DNA of 40,117 bases from Clostridia bacterium (GTDB lineage: Bacteria > Bacillota > Clostridia > Oscillospirales > Ruminococcaceae). The translations under genes were made by a program, and so were the position numbers. The stretch spans positions 1-40,117 of the forward strand of contig BNZN01000004.1 of NCBI GenBank assembly GCA_026001145.1. The letters are read 5' to 3'. Every line of letters starts with the position of its first letter. The stretch's first letter is position 1. Under the pieces are notes generated by a model that was not told where the DNA came from, did no database searches, and saw only the letters and a program-made list of their open reading frames with translations. This document shows, one piece after another, positions 1 through 7,851 of the stretch.

Positions 1-1210
1 CATCCAAATTGGCACAATCAACGTATTTTTGTCGATAGCCGAAAGTTCTTCTTTCATGCAAAGGGTGGCGCCTACCCCGCGCGGAATACTCGCAGCATCT
101 AAAACCTTAAAGGCGCTGGCCAATTCTGTCCCCGGCGATGCGGATTTCTTGATTTCGAATGGGTGCAACTCCTCATCGCTTTCCATAACCATGTCAATTT
201 CTTTGTTGTCTTTATCCCGGTAATAATGAAGTAAGCATTCTTTTCCGGCATTCCCATAAATTTTTATCATTTCCGCAACGACGTAATTTTCAAGGATCAC
301 ACCGTTGATTGCTCCATTCATAAGAATTTCTGCACTGGAATATTTTGTCAAATATGTAACTAGACCTGTGTCAAAAAAATACATTTTGGGCGTCTTAACC
401 ACTCGCTTGAGCAGGTTGTTGGAATAGGGACGCAGAAAGAAAATGACGACGGACCTTTCCATCAAACACAACCATCGCTTAGCTGTGTCATCGGTGACAC
501 CCACATCCAAAGCAATACCATGAATATTCAGCATCTGCCCCACACGGCAAGCAGCGGCACGAACAAAATCTACAAAAAGCAATGCATCAACCCGCTCAAC
601 CATGTCGCCAATATCACGTTGAATATAAGACTGCAAATAACTTCCATAAAACAGTTCACGATTCGGAAATTTTCCGCTGATGCTGCCTGGCATAGAGCCT
701 TTCCAAACACGCTCATATATCCCCAACGTATCCGTTTTTACCATGGTAGTTGCACGCACCTGAAGTTTTGGAATGCTTATTTCAAAAGGTGTGTTCTCAC
801 CTTTTCCATAAATTTCGTGCTGGGACAAAGAAGACATGTGCAAAATCGCTATGCGGCCAGCCAGGGATGAGCCAATTCCATCAACCGAAATGCGAACCAG
901 TCATCCAGAAAGAGCCGGGTTTTGCACCGTTATCTATGGCAATTTTGATACGTGAAAACAACTCCGGTGCATATTGCACCTCATCAATCAGTACCGGTGC
1001 AGGGTTCAAGGACAAAAACAACTCCGGATCGGTCCGTGCCATTTTCCGCGCTTCCAAGTCATCCAGCGTAACATATCTACGGCCGCTGCTGGTAATTTTT
1101 TATAAAGTAGTCGTTTTGCCTACCTGTCGCGGACCTGTGACTAATATCGCAGCATAAGACTCTGATGCCTCTAAAATAATTTTTTCTATATCTCGTTTAA
1201 TATAATCCAT
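1..1210 (-). pseudogene. AAA/DUF4143-type ATP-binding protein, decayed
   Basis: Translating the minus strand gives an almost full-length ATPase with a C-terminal DUF4143-like domain, interrupted at several points. It starts at an ATG at 1208-1210 (MDYIKRDIEK) and shows the Walker A motif GPRQVGKTT at residues 26-34. An in-frame TAA at 1100-1102 follows, then the Walker B-like LIDEVQ. Frameshifts lie near 891 and 866, inside the conserved GSQ-F-LMELA...LAGR segment. From about 865 to base 1 the frame is open and ends in NTLIVPIWM. About 403 codons are covered, close to the family's usual length, so little is missing beyond the window edge. Proteins of this family are often mobile or toxin-antitoxin associated; their function is poorly known. 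With a stop plus two shifts it is very unlikely to be functional. Confidence 0.85.
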
Positions 1211-1257
1211 AAAACCTCCCATCTCGCTACGTGTAAGATGTAGCGTTACAATTGATG

Positions 1258-1345
1258 TGAGACTTTCCAAGCATTCCGAAATTCGTAGCACTTCGCTTTC
1301 TACCTTCCTGCTTAAAGTCGATTCTTTTCTTTCCGAACATTCCAA
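1258..1345 (-). repeat. Diverged copies of the 46-bp repeat unit
   Basis: On the minus strand this stretch carries two degraded versions of the motif GAATTYCGGAATGYTTGGAAAG (one near 1262-1285, one near 1328-1345). It is the reverse orientation of the better-preserved units at 1478-1563. The gene-free gap between the ATPase pseudogene and rluB (1211-1571) consists largely of this repeat material. Confidence 0.6.
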
Positions 1346-1395
1346 TATTTAAAACAAAAACTTTAAACTTTGGCAAAAAGCGTTGTGGAGAGGGT

Positions 1396-1426
1396 CCAGG
1401 GGGAGGAGTTCGCAATCTCCCCCTGG
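1396..1426. repeat. 10-bp perfect inverted repeat
   Basis: CCAGGGGGAG at 1396-1405 and CTCCCCCTGG at 1417-1426 form a perfect GC-rich hairpin with an 11-nt loop. It has no T-run on either side, so it is not a typical terminator. It is part of a compound palindromic element with the next inverted repeat. Confidence 0.75.
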
Positions 1427-1433
1427 TTCGTTT

Positions 1434-1477
1434 CTTTTGGTACTTTTCTTGGGTTTCGCCAAGAAAAGTACCAAAAG
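1434..1477. repeat. 19-bp perfect inverted repeat
   Basis: CTTTTGGTACTTTTCTTGG (1434-1452) and its exact complement (1459-1477) are separated by 6 nt. Shorter relatives head the same 46-bp repeat module at 35281-35310 and, degraded, at 34590-34618. This suggests a dispersed element built as hairpin plus tandem units. Confidence 0.8.
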
Positions 1478-1563
1478 GCGGTTTTGTTCCGAATCTCGGA
1501 ATGCTTGGAAAGCACACGAAAAAACGAGTTTGTTTTGAATTCCGGAATGTTTGGAAAGCAAAC
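1478..1563 (+). repeat. Tandem 46-bp repeat units
   Basis: Two units follow each other. Unit 1 begins at 1478 (GCGG) and unit 2 at 1524 (ACGA). Each carries GAAT-C-CGGAATG-TTGGAAAGC followed by an A-rich tail. The same 46-bp spacing recurs at 35317 and 35363, with another unit at 34523-34560. Short reading frames crossing it look like translated repeat, not genes. Confidence 0.7.
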
Positions 1564-1571
1564 AAATAAGC

Positions 1572-2294
1572 TTAATCAAAACTTTCCACCTCACCACGTG
1601 TGAGATGCCTATATTGTCCCACCTTAAGCATGCCAAGTTTCAAATCACCCAAAGCAATCCTCTTCAATCTTATCGCTTCAAGCCCGGCAAAATCGCACAT
1701 TCTGCGGATTTGTCTGTTTTTGCCCTGTGTTATTTTTATAATCAAGACTGATCTATCAACATATTCGCGTTCAACCGTTACTTCCGCCGGAGAAACCTCT
1801 TTGCCATCCAATATGAACTGCAACGAAAGCTTTACCAAATGCGCTTCCTGCACCCTCGGTTTTATTGTGACCCTGTAAGTTTTGACTATTTTGTTTCTAG
1901 GATGTGTGATCCTGTTGGTGAAATCGCCGTCGTTTGTGAAAAGAAGGAGCCCCTCTGAATTTTTATCCAGCCTTCCAACATTATACACCCTCTCCTTGAT
2001 GTCACTCAACAGATCCACGGCAAAATGCTTGCAGTGCTTATCTTGAAGACTGCTAACATACCCTCTTGGCTTGTTCAGCATAATGTACAACTTTTTCTGC
2101 GCGTTAAACTCTATTTGTTTCCCGTCAAGCTCGACCAAATCACGCTTCACGTCCACACACACTCCAACAGTTGCCAGTTTTTTATTCACAGAGATGCGAC
2201 CACTCCGAATGGCTTGTTCAGCAGCTCTTCTGCTCATTATCCCGTATGCTGAAAGTGTTTTCTGAAGCAAAACAGTGTCAAAATCAGGCATCAT
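1572..2294 (-). CDS. rluB: 23S rRNA pseudouridine synthase (RluB/RsuA family)
   Basis: The product is about 240 aa. It has an N-terminal S4-like RNA-binding domain (around residues 5-60, with SRRAAEQAIRSGRISVN) and a catalytic domain carrying the family signature GRLDKNSEGLLLFTNDG with the catalytic Asp. The C-terminal part has KNRQIRRMCDFAG. Enzymes of this group convert specific uridines of ribosomal RNA to pseudouridine. The open frame extends upstream to 2393, but that extension is a basic shadow of gerW. ATG at 2294 or 2291 overlaps the gerW stop and follows AAAGAG, so translational coupling to gerW is likely. RluB is preferred over RsuA or RluF by general resemblance only. Confidence 0.85.
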   Translation of the reverse strand: MMPDFDTVLLQKTLSAYGIMSRRAAEQAIRSGRISVNKKLATVGVCVDVKRDLVELDGKQIEFNAQKKLYIMLNKPRGYVSSLQDKHCKHFAVDLLSDIKERVYNVGRLDKNSEGLLLFTNDGDFTNRITHPRNKIVKTYRVTIKPRVQEAHLVKLSLQFILDGKEVSPAEVTVEREYVDRSVLIIKITQGKNRQIRRMCDFAGLEAIRLKRIALGDLKLGMLKVGQYRHLTRGEVESFD

Positions 2295-2697
2295 CTTCAC
2301 TCTTTTTTTCTTCGTTCTTCTTTTCCTTTTTGTCACGTTTCTTTGAATCAAAGTGTGCAGCCATATTTTTACACAGCTCTGGAATTTCTGCAATCAGATC
2401 ATGCAACCGGCTCGAACCGCCAAGTTCCAAGAGCTTCACCCCATTTTCGTCAACAACCAAAAAGCCAATTGGGGTCAAACTAACACCAGCACCGCTGCCG
2501 AGTGAATAACCCGGCTCTTTTTCTTTTTTTGCCCGATCAGATCCACCCAACGCAAATCCAAGCGAAACCTTTGATATTGGAATTATGCTTGTCCCTTCCT
2601 TGACATTCACCGGTTCACCGATTATCACCTCAGTTTCAACCAACTCCTTGAGTTTTAACATAATATTTCTTACTGCCTCGTTAAAACTATCTTCCAC
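2284..2697 (-). CDS. ytfJ: GerW/YtfJ family sporulation protein
   Basis: The product is 137 aa starting at GTG 2697. The core has the family pattern: an N-terminal helix, GEPVNVKEGTSIIPISKVS, a glycine-rich YSLGSGAGVSLTPIGFLVV segment, and a highly charged Lys/Glu C-terminal tail. Known family members are linked to spores and germination in Bacillus (GerW/YtfJ), though homologues also occur in bacteria that do not sporulate. It is first in a two-gene unit with rluB, whose start overlaps its stop. A sigma-A-like promoter lies 38 bp upstream. It points to an endospore-forming lineage but does not prove that this organism sporulates. Confidence 0.85.
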   Translation of the reverse strand: MEDSFNEAVRNIMLKLKELVETEVIIGEPVNVKEGTSIIPISKVSLGFALGGSDRAKKEKEPGYSLGSGAGVSLTPIGFLVVDENGVKLLELGGSSRLHDLIAEIPELCKNMAAHFDSKKRDKKEKKNEEKKSEDDA

Positions 2698-2734
2698 TCA
2701 CATCACCACTTTCTGTTTTTTTGTTTGCACCGAT

Positions 2735-2763
2735 ATTGTACCACATAGTCTAACCTAAGGCAA
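2735..2763 (-). promoter_or_regulatory. Predicted sigma-A promoter for ytfJ-rluB
   Basis: On the minus strand TTGCCT (-35, 2758-2763) is followed after 17 nt by TACAAT (-10, 2735-2740), 38 nt from the ytfJ start. Predicted by eye. Confidence 0.55.
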
Positions 2764-2884
2764 TTGCAATCCGTGACAAGAGTGTCAGCCAAATTCATTT
2801 TTATGCAAAAATCTTAAAAACTTTCAAATATTTTGAATTAAATTAGTTGTGTTGTCGCAAAAGCAACTTTTAATGACAGAAAGG

Positions 2885-2913
2885 TTGACATAGCATATAG
2901 AGTGTGATAAACT
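2885..2913 (+). promoter_or_regulatory. Predicted promoter for the toxin-like gene
   Basis: A consensus TTGACA (-35, 2885-2890) and TAAACT (-10, 2908-2913) are separated by 17 nt, about 55 nt before the ATG at 2969. The gene therefore has its own promoter. Confidence 0.6.
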
Positions 2914-2968
2914 ACTAGACGTGGGGCTACGTGTCCAAGTTCCAAATTTTAGAAAAGAGGTACTTTGC

Positions 2969-3828
2969 ATGAAATGTAAGAAAAACTTGGCATTGTTCTT
3001 TTGTGGGATAGTGATGATTAGCAACTGCGCCATAGTTGCCGGTACGCCTTATAATATAAAAAGGGAGTTCAGTGAAGCAGAATTGCAAACTCTTTCGCAG
3101 GAATTATATCTCAAGGCACAAAACATCTTGGAGCAAGAAAAAAAGACTCGCGGAAGTTTAAAAGACTTGAACGTGTCAAACATTCTAGAGATTTTGCATG
3201 CACACAACCGCTTTGGCAGCGTGCCAACGGTAGTAAATCATGGTGAGTTCGAAAAATTATCTCAGGAAAAAACTGTTTTATATCGGGGAATTTTTGCAGA
3301 TAATCAAAGCACGTTAGATAAATGGATAAAGCAATTGAAATATGGTGATTGTTTTTACGGCAGCGAATCTGCCATTTTTAGCACCAGTTCATTGGCGGGG
3401 GCTAAAGGATACGCTGTTCCATGCCGTGAAAGTGATGGTAAAAGTGGTACAGGAAAAGTAATTAATTTCTTATTGAAAGATGACGCCAAAATCATAAGTG
3501 AGAAGGCTCTTGGGCAGTTTATCGAAAAATACAAAAAAGAGATCATCCAGATGTATGTGATGACGGAGATGATTGCGATTTCGAAAAAACTTTTTTGAGT
3601 CTTGGAAGCTTCTACCTGCCACTAAAACGTTCTATGACTACTGAATTGTTAGGCTTTGATGCCGTTTGTTCAGAAAATCAGGAAAAAACAGAAGAAGAGG
3701 CAAGAAGATGTCAAAAAACACATAATTATAAAGTGCATGGCGAGAAAGAATTTCACGGCGAGCAATATGTAATTCAAAACAGAAGCATGATGATTATTGA
3801 TGAGAAAGATACTGGGTTGGAATTTTAG
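2969..3828 (+). pseudogene. Secreted ADP-ribosyltransferase-like protein, split by a -1 frameshift
   Basis: ATG 2969 follows AAAAGAGG at a good spacing. Frame 1 (2969-3598, 209 aa) opens with a signal peptide (MKCKKNLALFFCGIVMISN, then CAIVAG), followed by VLYRGI and IFSTSSLAGAKGYA, then GKVINFLLKDDAKIIS. It stops at TGA 3596-3598, directly after a run of six T (3591-3596). The overlapping frame from 3595 continues with SLGSFYLPLKRSM, TTELLGFDAV and GEQYVIQNRSMMIIDE to 3828. YRG, STS and a late GE-hydrophobic strand are the order seen in R-S-E ADP-ribosyltransferases; the assignment is by pattern only. The putative catalytic Glu would lie after the break, so the short product is probably inactive. 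One added T restores a protein of about 286 aa. The gene is monocistronic, with its own promoter and terminator. Confidence 0.55.
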
Positions 3829-3888
3829 AAACGCATATCATAGCGAACATGGCCATCGATTATTTTCAATTTCAACTACTAAAATACT

Positions 3889-3925
3889 AAAAACGCTTGA
3901 GAGAGTGAGACTTTCAGGCGTTTTT
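3889..3925. terminator. Bidirectional rho-independent terminator
   Basis: AAAAACGCTTGA (3889-3900) pairs with TCAGGCGTTTTT (3914-3925) with one G-T wobble. The A-run and T-run on the two sides serve both the plus-strand toxin-like gene and the converging DUF4364 operon. Confidence 0.8.
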
Positions 3926-3949
3926 GTTGCATCAAACTACAACATACAT

Positions 3950-4495
3950 TCAGTCAAAATCTTCGCCAGTCAAAAGATTAATGATCGTCTTGTATATTTC
4001 CTCTGAACCATCCTTAAAGCGTTTTTTCACCGTGTTTAACATCTTTTCTTCGGGAACAAAAAGCGTAATGCTCATCAGCTTTACGCTTTCGTCCGCAATT
4101 TCGCAGGTGACTGTATATCCAAACTCATCCCTTTTCGTCTGAATGTTATTCCATTTTTCAAAGTTTATCTTCTTACCATAATTCTCCGCAGAGTTTGCCA
4201 AAAGTTCCCTTATGTTTTTGGCAAGGGTTTCTTTCAAGGTCCGTGCCGATTCGATTCCCTCTTTTTCTGGGACATAGCGGCCGTCAACCCTTTTTACTTG
4301 ACCGTCGCGAGTCAACTCTTCCAGGGCCTGAGAAAAATAAAAATAATTCACAATCCTGTTTAAATCAAGTATATCGAAAATCTGTTCCCTGCTAAGCGGC
4401 TCCTCACAACAACTGAGCAAGTAGCAAATTACTAATTTAATTTCTGCCAAATCTGTAAATCCCAATGGACCCACGCCTGCCCTGAGCCCTTCCAT
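3950..4495 (-). CDS. DUF4364 family protein
   Basis: The product is 181 aa starting at ATG 4495 with GGGGAGG 7 nt upstream. The N-terminal half (GFTDLAEIKLVICYLLSCC...LSREQIFDILD...LTRDGQVKRVDGRYV) looks like a winged-helix fold. The C-terminal half is mixed alpha/beta without a known active site. DUF4364 is widespread in Clostridia, and its molecular role is unknown; DNA binding is only suggested by the predicted fold. It lies 18 bp after trmD and is probably the last gene of the mtaB-rimM-trmD unit, since a terminator follows. Confidence 0.8.
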   Translation of the reverse strand: MEGLRAGVGPLGFTDLAEIKLVICYLLSCCEEPLSREQIFDILDLNRIVNYFYFSQALEELTRDGQVKRVDGRYVPEKEGIESARTLKETLAKNIRELLANSAENYGKKINFEKWNNIQTKRDEFGYTVTCEIADESVKLMSITLFVPEEKMLNTVKKRFKDGSEEIYKTIINLLTGEDFD

Positions 4496-4513
4496 AAGAG
4501 TATCCTCCCCTTT

Positions 4514-5197
4514 TCATTTAAGCAAGTCTGGCCGCTTTTCTTTTGTGATTTTTATGGCCGCATCCTTTTGCCAATTCCGAATCATTGCATGATCGCCCGA
4601 AAGCAGCTCTTTGGGGACTTTTAACCCTCTCCAAACCTCGGGCCTTGTATACTGCGGATATTCCAACATATTGTTGCTGTGACTTTCATTAACGTAACAT
4701 TCTTCGTCAGAAAGAACGCCCGGCAAGCACCGCAATATGGCATCAACCAAAGTAAGTGCTGGCAACTCACCGCCGGTTAAAACGTAATCACCAACCGAAA
4801 TCTCTTCGTCAACAACCAAATCTAAAACGCGTTGATCAACCCCTTCATAATGGCCAGCCAGAACGATTATGTTTTGAATCTTTTTAAGCTCAAACACTTT
4901 ACGTTGGGTTAATCGCTCACCTTTGGGTGACATGTAAATCACGGTTGCCGCCGCACCATTTAAGGCATCCTTTATTGATCGAATGCATCGATAAATCGGC
5001 TCAGCCAACAAAAGCATCCCCAAGCCGCCACCATAAGGATAATCATCCACTTTTCGGTAGCGATCCTCCGCATAGTCCCTTATATTATGCGTATGTACCT
5101 CAACAATACCCTTTGCTTTTGCCCTGCCAATTATGCTTTCACTGAGCACAACATCACACATTTGTGGGAACAACGTCGCAATATCAATTCTCATCAT
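4514..5197 (-). CDS. trmD: tRNA (guanine-37 N1)-methyltransferase TrmD
   Basis: TrmD methylates N1 of G37 in tRNAs with a G at position 36, using S-adenosylmethionine, and prevents +1 frameshifting. The 227-aa product shows the N-terminal MRIDIATLFPQMCD, DDYPYGGGLGMLL and the trefoil-knot cofactor site GDYVLTGGELPAL (around residues 135-147), plus ARPEVWRGL-type PQYTRPEVWRGLKVP. Length is typical. ATG 5197 sits 7 nt after AAAGGG; a TTG one codon upstream is less likely. It overlaps the 3' end of rimM, the usual partner, so coupled translation is expected. Confidence 0.97.
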   Translation of the reverse strand: MMRIDIATLFPQMCDVVLSESIIGRAKAKGIVEVHTHNIRDYAEDRYRKVDDYPYGGGLGMLLLAEPIYRCIRSIKDALNGAAATVIYMSPKGERLTQRKVFELKKIQNIIVLAGHYEGVDQRVLDLVVDEEISVGDYVLTGGELPALTLVDAILRCLPGVLSDEECYVNESHSNNMLEYPQYTRPEVWRGLKVPKELLSGDHAMIRNWQKDAAIKITKEKRPDLLK

Positions 5198-5711
5198 CAA
5201 ACAGCCCTTTGATTGGCGTTATTTTCATCACATTCTGCTCCAAATCCACCATTTTTATAACACTTTTTATCGCCGGAATTAAAAAAACTTTTCCACTTTC
5301 ATTCTTAATTTCATAAACATCATTCGACCCAGTTTTAATCACATTGAAAATCTTACCATATGTAACTCCAGTTTGGTTGTCAACCACACTCATTCCAAGC
5401 AGATCTCGAATTAAAAATTCGCCCTCATCAAGCTTAATCTCGCTGCGTCTGATATATATTATCTTGTTTATGTATCTTCTTGCGACTTCCAGAGTGTCCG
5501 CACCTTCGATCTTGGCTAAAATTATTCTCTTATGTTCTCGCCTGTCAAAGAAGTTCTGCTTCGTCCCATCAACATAAAGCTCTTCAACTTCAAGAATATG
5601 AGAAGGGTCGTCACACCAAGGGTAAATCTTTATATCTCCTTTGAGGCCGTGCAAGCCCACAATTTTTCCAACTTCAATGTGCTCGTCATGCTTATCTTTC
5701 AGGCTCTCCAT
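5184..5711 (-). CDS. rimM: 16S rRNA processing protein RimM
   Basis: RimM binds ribosomal protein S19 and helps mature the 30S head. The 175-aa product has the N-terminal barrel (IEVGKIVGLHGLKGDIKIYP), the middle strand region, and the C-terminal PRC-barrel-like domain with DLLGMSVV, GKIFNVIKTGSNDVYEI and FLIPAIKSVI. Start ATG 5711 overlaps the last 20 nt of mtaB, and the gene overlaps trmD at its end. The three genes therefore form a tightly packed RNA-maturation unit. Confidence 0.95.
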   Translation of the reverse strand: MESLKDKHDEHIEVGKIVGLHGLKGDIKIYPWCDDPSHILEVEELYVDGTKQNFFDRREHKRIILAKIEGADTLEVARRYINKIIYIRRSEIKLDEGEFLIRDLLGMSVVDNQTGVTYGKIFNVIKTGSNDVYEIKNESGKVFLIPAIKSVIKMVDLEQNVMKITPIKGLFDDEN

Positions 5712-6966
5712 CGGTCACTTCCACTCCCACACAACCATTTTCATCTGCAGCCACAATCCGCAATTTCACAATTCTATTTCTGGGATCGTCGCCAGACGCA
5801 AAAAGAACACTCACATAATTGGGAGTGTATCCTCTGAACTGGCCAGTTCCTGCTTCACTTTCAAACAAAACTTCTTCTGTTTTTCCGACCATGCCCAAGT
5901 GAAATTCGTGCTGACTGGCTTTCGCAACCGCGTTCATTCTTTCGAAGCGTTGTTTTTTCACTGCCGTTGCCACCTGATCTTCCATCAAGGCCGCCTTAGT
6001 CCCTGATCGCCGTGAATAAGGGAAGATATGCACTTTTGCGAATTTCATCTTTCGTACAAATTCCAAAGATTCTTCAAAATCCGCTTCAGTTTCACCCGGG
6101 AACCCAACAATAACGTCTGTGGTTACCACTGGATTTTCAAACAGCTCCCGTATCATGCCAACACTACCCTTATACTCCTGTGCCGTATAGTGGCGATTCA
6201 TGCCGCGCAAAATCTTGTGGGACCCACTCTGCAACGAAATGTGAAAATGCGGACAAAACTTTTCTTGTTGTGAGAGTCTGTTCAAAAAATCCCGGGTTAT
6301 AACCTCTTGCTCAAGTGACCCAATGCGAACCCTTTGAATTTGGGGATTGCTGCAAACTAACTCCACCGCATCGGCCAACTCACACCCAATGTCTTTGCCA
6401 TAAAGCAGCAGATTAATTCCCACCAGCACAATCTCTTTGAAACCACACTCGGCTAATTCCGCAACCTGGGCTTTGATGTCACTCAAACTTTTTGAACAGC
6501 TCACCCCCCTGGATTTTGGAATTATGCAATAAGAACAGAAACGATTGCAGCCATCTTGAATCTTTAAAAAAGCTCGCGTCTTGCGCCCTGGTGCCGCTTT
6601 TTGGTTTTGAATTTGAAATTTTGCATTTATGTGTTCCTTAAAGCGTTCCTTCAAAAGTTCAGGCAGGTTCATCTTTTCTTTGTTGGGAATCAGCAGATCA
6701 ACACCAAGTTCGGCAGCTTCTTTTGGGAACGCACTAACAAAACAACCCGTTAAAATAAGAAAACCGCCGCCACGCCTCGCCCTGCTGATCATCTGCCGAG
6801 TTTTTCTGTCACTGATTGAGGTCACTGTGCAGGAATTAACGATACAGATGTCTGCTTTTTCTTCTTTTGGGACAATTTCAAAACCAGCTTCCGCAAGCTT
6901 TTGTTTCAAAACTTCCGTCTCATATTGGTTGACCTTGCATCCCAAAGTATAAAAGCCTATCTTCAT
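5692..6966 (-). CDS. mtaB: tRNA t6A37 methylthiotransferase MtaB
   Basis: MtaB is a radical-SAM enzyme that adds a methylthio group to t6A37 of ANN-decoding tRNAs. The 424-aa product has the UPF0004 domain with cluster ligands Cys10, Cys46 and Cys75. The radical-SAM motif is C140-x3-C144-x2-C147 (DGCNRFCSYC). The middle has HISLQSGSHKILRGMNR, GFPGETEADFEESL and FPYSRRSGTKA, followed by a C-terminal TRAM-like domain. Length is normal. It heads the unit mtaB-rimM-trmD-DUF4364 and lies 119 bp downstream of the last flagellar gene, with no clear terminator between. Read-through from the flagellar cluster is possible. Confidence 0.93.
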   Translation of the reverse strand: MKIGFYTLGCKVNQYETEVLKQKLAEAGFEIVPKEEKADICIVNSCTVTSISDRKTRQMISRARRGGGFLILTGCFVSAFPKEAAELGVDLLIPNKEKMNLPELLKERFKEHINAKFQIQNQKAAPGRKTRAFLKIQDGCNRFCSYCIIPKSRGVSCSKSLSDIKAQVAELAECGFKEIVLVGINLLLYGKDIGCELADAVELVCSNPQIQRVRIGSLEQEVITRDFLNRLSQQEKFCPHFHISLQSGSHKILRGMNRHYTAQEYKGSVGMIRELFENPVVTTDVIVGFPGETEADFEESLEFVRKMKFAKVHIFPYSRRSGTKAALMEDQVATAVKKQRFERMNAVAKASQHEFHLGMVGKTEEVLFESEAGTGQFRGYTPNYVSVLFASGDDPRNRIVKLRIVAADENGCVGVEVTDGEPER

Positions 6967-7085
6967 CCAAAACCAGTTCCCGTCTCCAATTTGTTTCTCA
7001 GTAAAAACCCGGAAGAAGGAGTCCGTAATGCCCCCAATTTATTTCTTTTGAAATCAAGTGACGTGTTAAAGAACATACTCTGCAA

Positions 7086-7823
7086 CTAACGGTCGCCACC
7101 CAAAAGACCAACTATATCGTCACCTGCTTTTATTTTCTTGACAAAAGCCCCAAATAAAGTTGTAAGTTTATTGTACGCCCCTCCCAGCTTTACAGCTTCA
7201 CCCGCCATATCAACTATAGCATATTCCAAAGAACCTTGCTCTGTTTCAGCCCCTTCAATTAACCAAGGCTCACCCAATCCCTCATAAACAAATCTAGAAT
7301 CTCCAATCGGGCGCATTTTATAATATTCCTTCACATCAAAGACCCCAAGATCCAGTTTCTTCGTTTTGTCGTTGGGATCCCATTCAACTTTTTCATCATC
7401 TGAACCCACCGCCAAAAAACCATCACGCCCAAGATAATAAACGTCTGTTTTCTCACCCGTTATTTCATTTGTCTTCTCGTCTCTTATCGTATCAAAATTC
7501 TCTGTCCGTGAGAAACAAACATCTCCTTTTTCGTTTACTAATTTAAGGAAACCTTTGTCATCAGTTACGGAATAACACAAAGAATTATGTGTTTCCTTCA
7601 ACTCCCCTTGCACAAAAGGCGAATAAGTATCGGACCCGACGCTCATACCCTTATCCAACGCATTGTTGCTCGCAGTTAATTTGCCATGCTTCATATCCGT
7701 CGAAAGAAGGGTTTGTGCCCAGAACCCCACATTATTTGAAGAAGCCCCATTGTTGGCCGCATTCATCATTTCAGCTTCTCCAATCCGTATTCCACTCTTA
7801 AGCACAGAGATAGTACTGCTCAT
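7086..7823 (-). CDS. Degenerate FlgF/FlgG-like rod protein
   Basis: The product is 245 aa; ATG 7823 follows AAGGAGG. The N-terminal part resembles the rod/hook family: SGIRIGEAEMMNAANN with NNVGFWA where NNIAN-NT-GFK is usual. FVQGELKETHNSL corresponds to the usual QG-L--T---LD-AI segment. The normal C-terminal helix (LE-SNVD, repeated heptads) is absent and replaced by AGEAVKLGGAYNKLTTLFGA. Charged insertions (DEKTNEITGEKT, EWDPNDKTKK) lie in the middle. It is the last gene of the flagellar cluster. It could be a distorted FlgG or FlgF, or a rod protein no longer under normal constraint. Confidence 0.6.
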   Translation of the reverse strand: MSSTISVLKSGIRIGEAEMMNAANNGASSNNVGFWAQTLLSTDMKHGKLTASNNALDKGMSVGSDTYSPFVQGELKETHNSLCYSVTDDKGFLKLVNEKGDVCFSRTENFDTIRDEKTNEITGEKTDVYYLGRDGFLAVGSDDEKVEWDPNDKTKKLDLGVFDVKEYYKMRPIGDSRFVYEGLGEPWLIEGAETEQGSLEYAIVDMAGEAVKLGGAYNKLTTLFGAFVKKIKAGDDIVGLLGGDR

Positions 7824-7851
7824 GCTATAACCTCCTTTAATTATCTTTTAA

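Noticed and set aside
1227..1636. Several overlapping short frames with FGTFLG/FRNSKQ-like peptides
   Set aside because: They are translations of the palindromes and 46-bp repeats and not conserved genes.
2969..3060. Lipoprotein signal in the toxin-like protein (Cys in ISNC)
   Set aside because: Residue before Cys is Asn, which does not fit the lipobox; an ordinary signal peptide is more likely.
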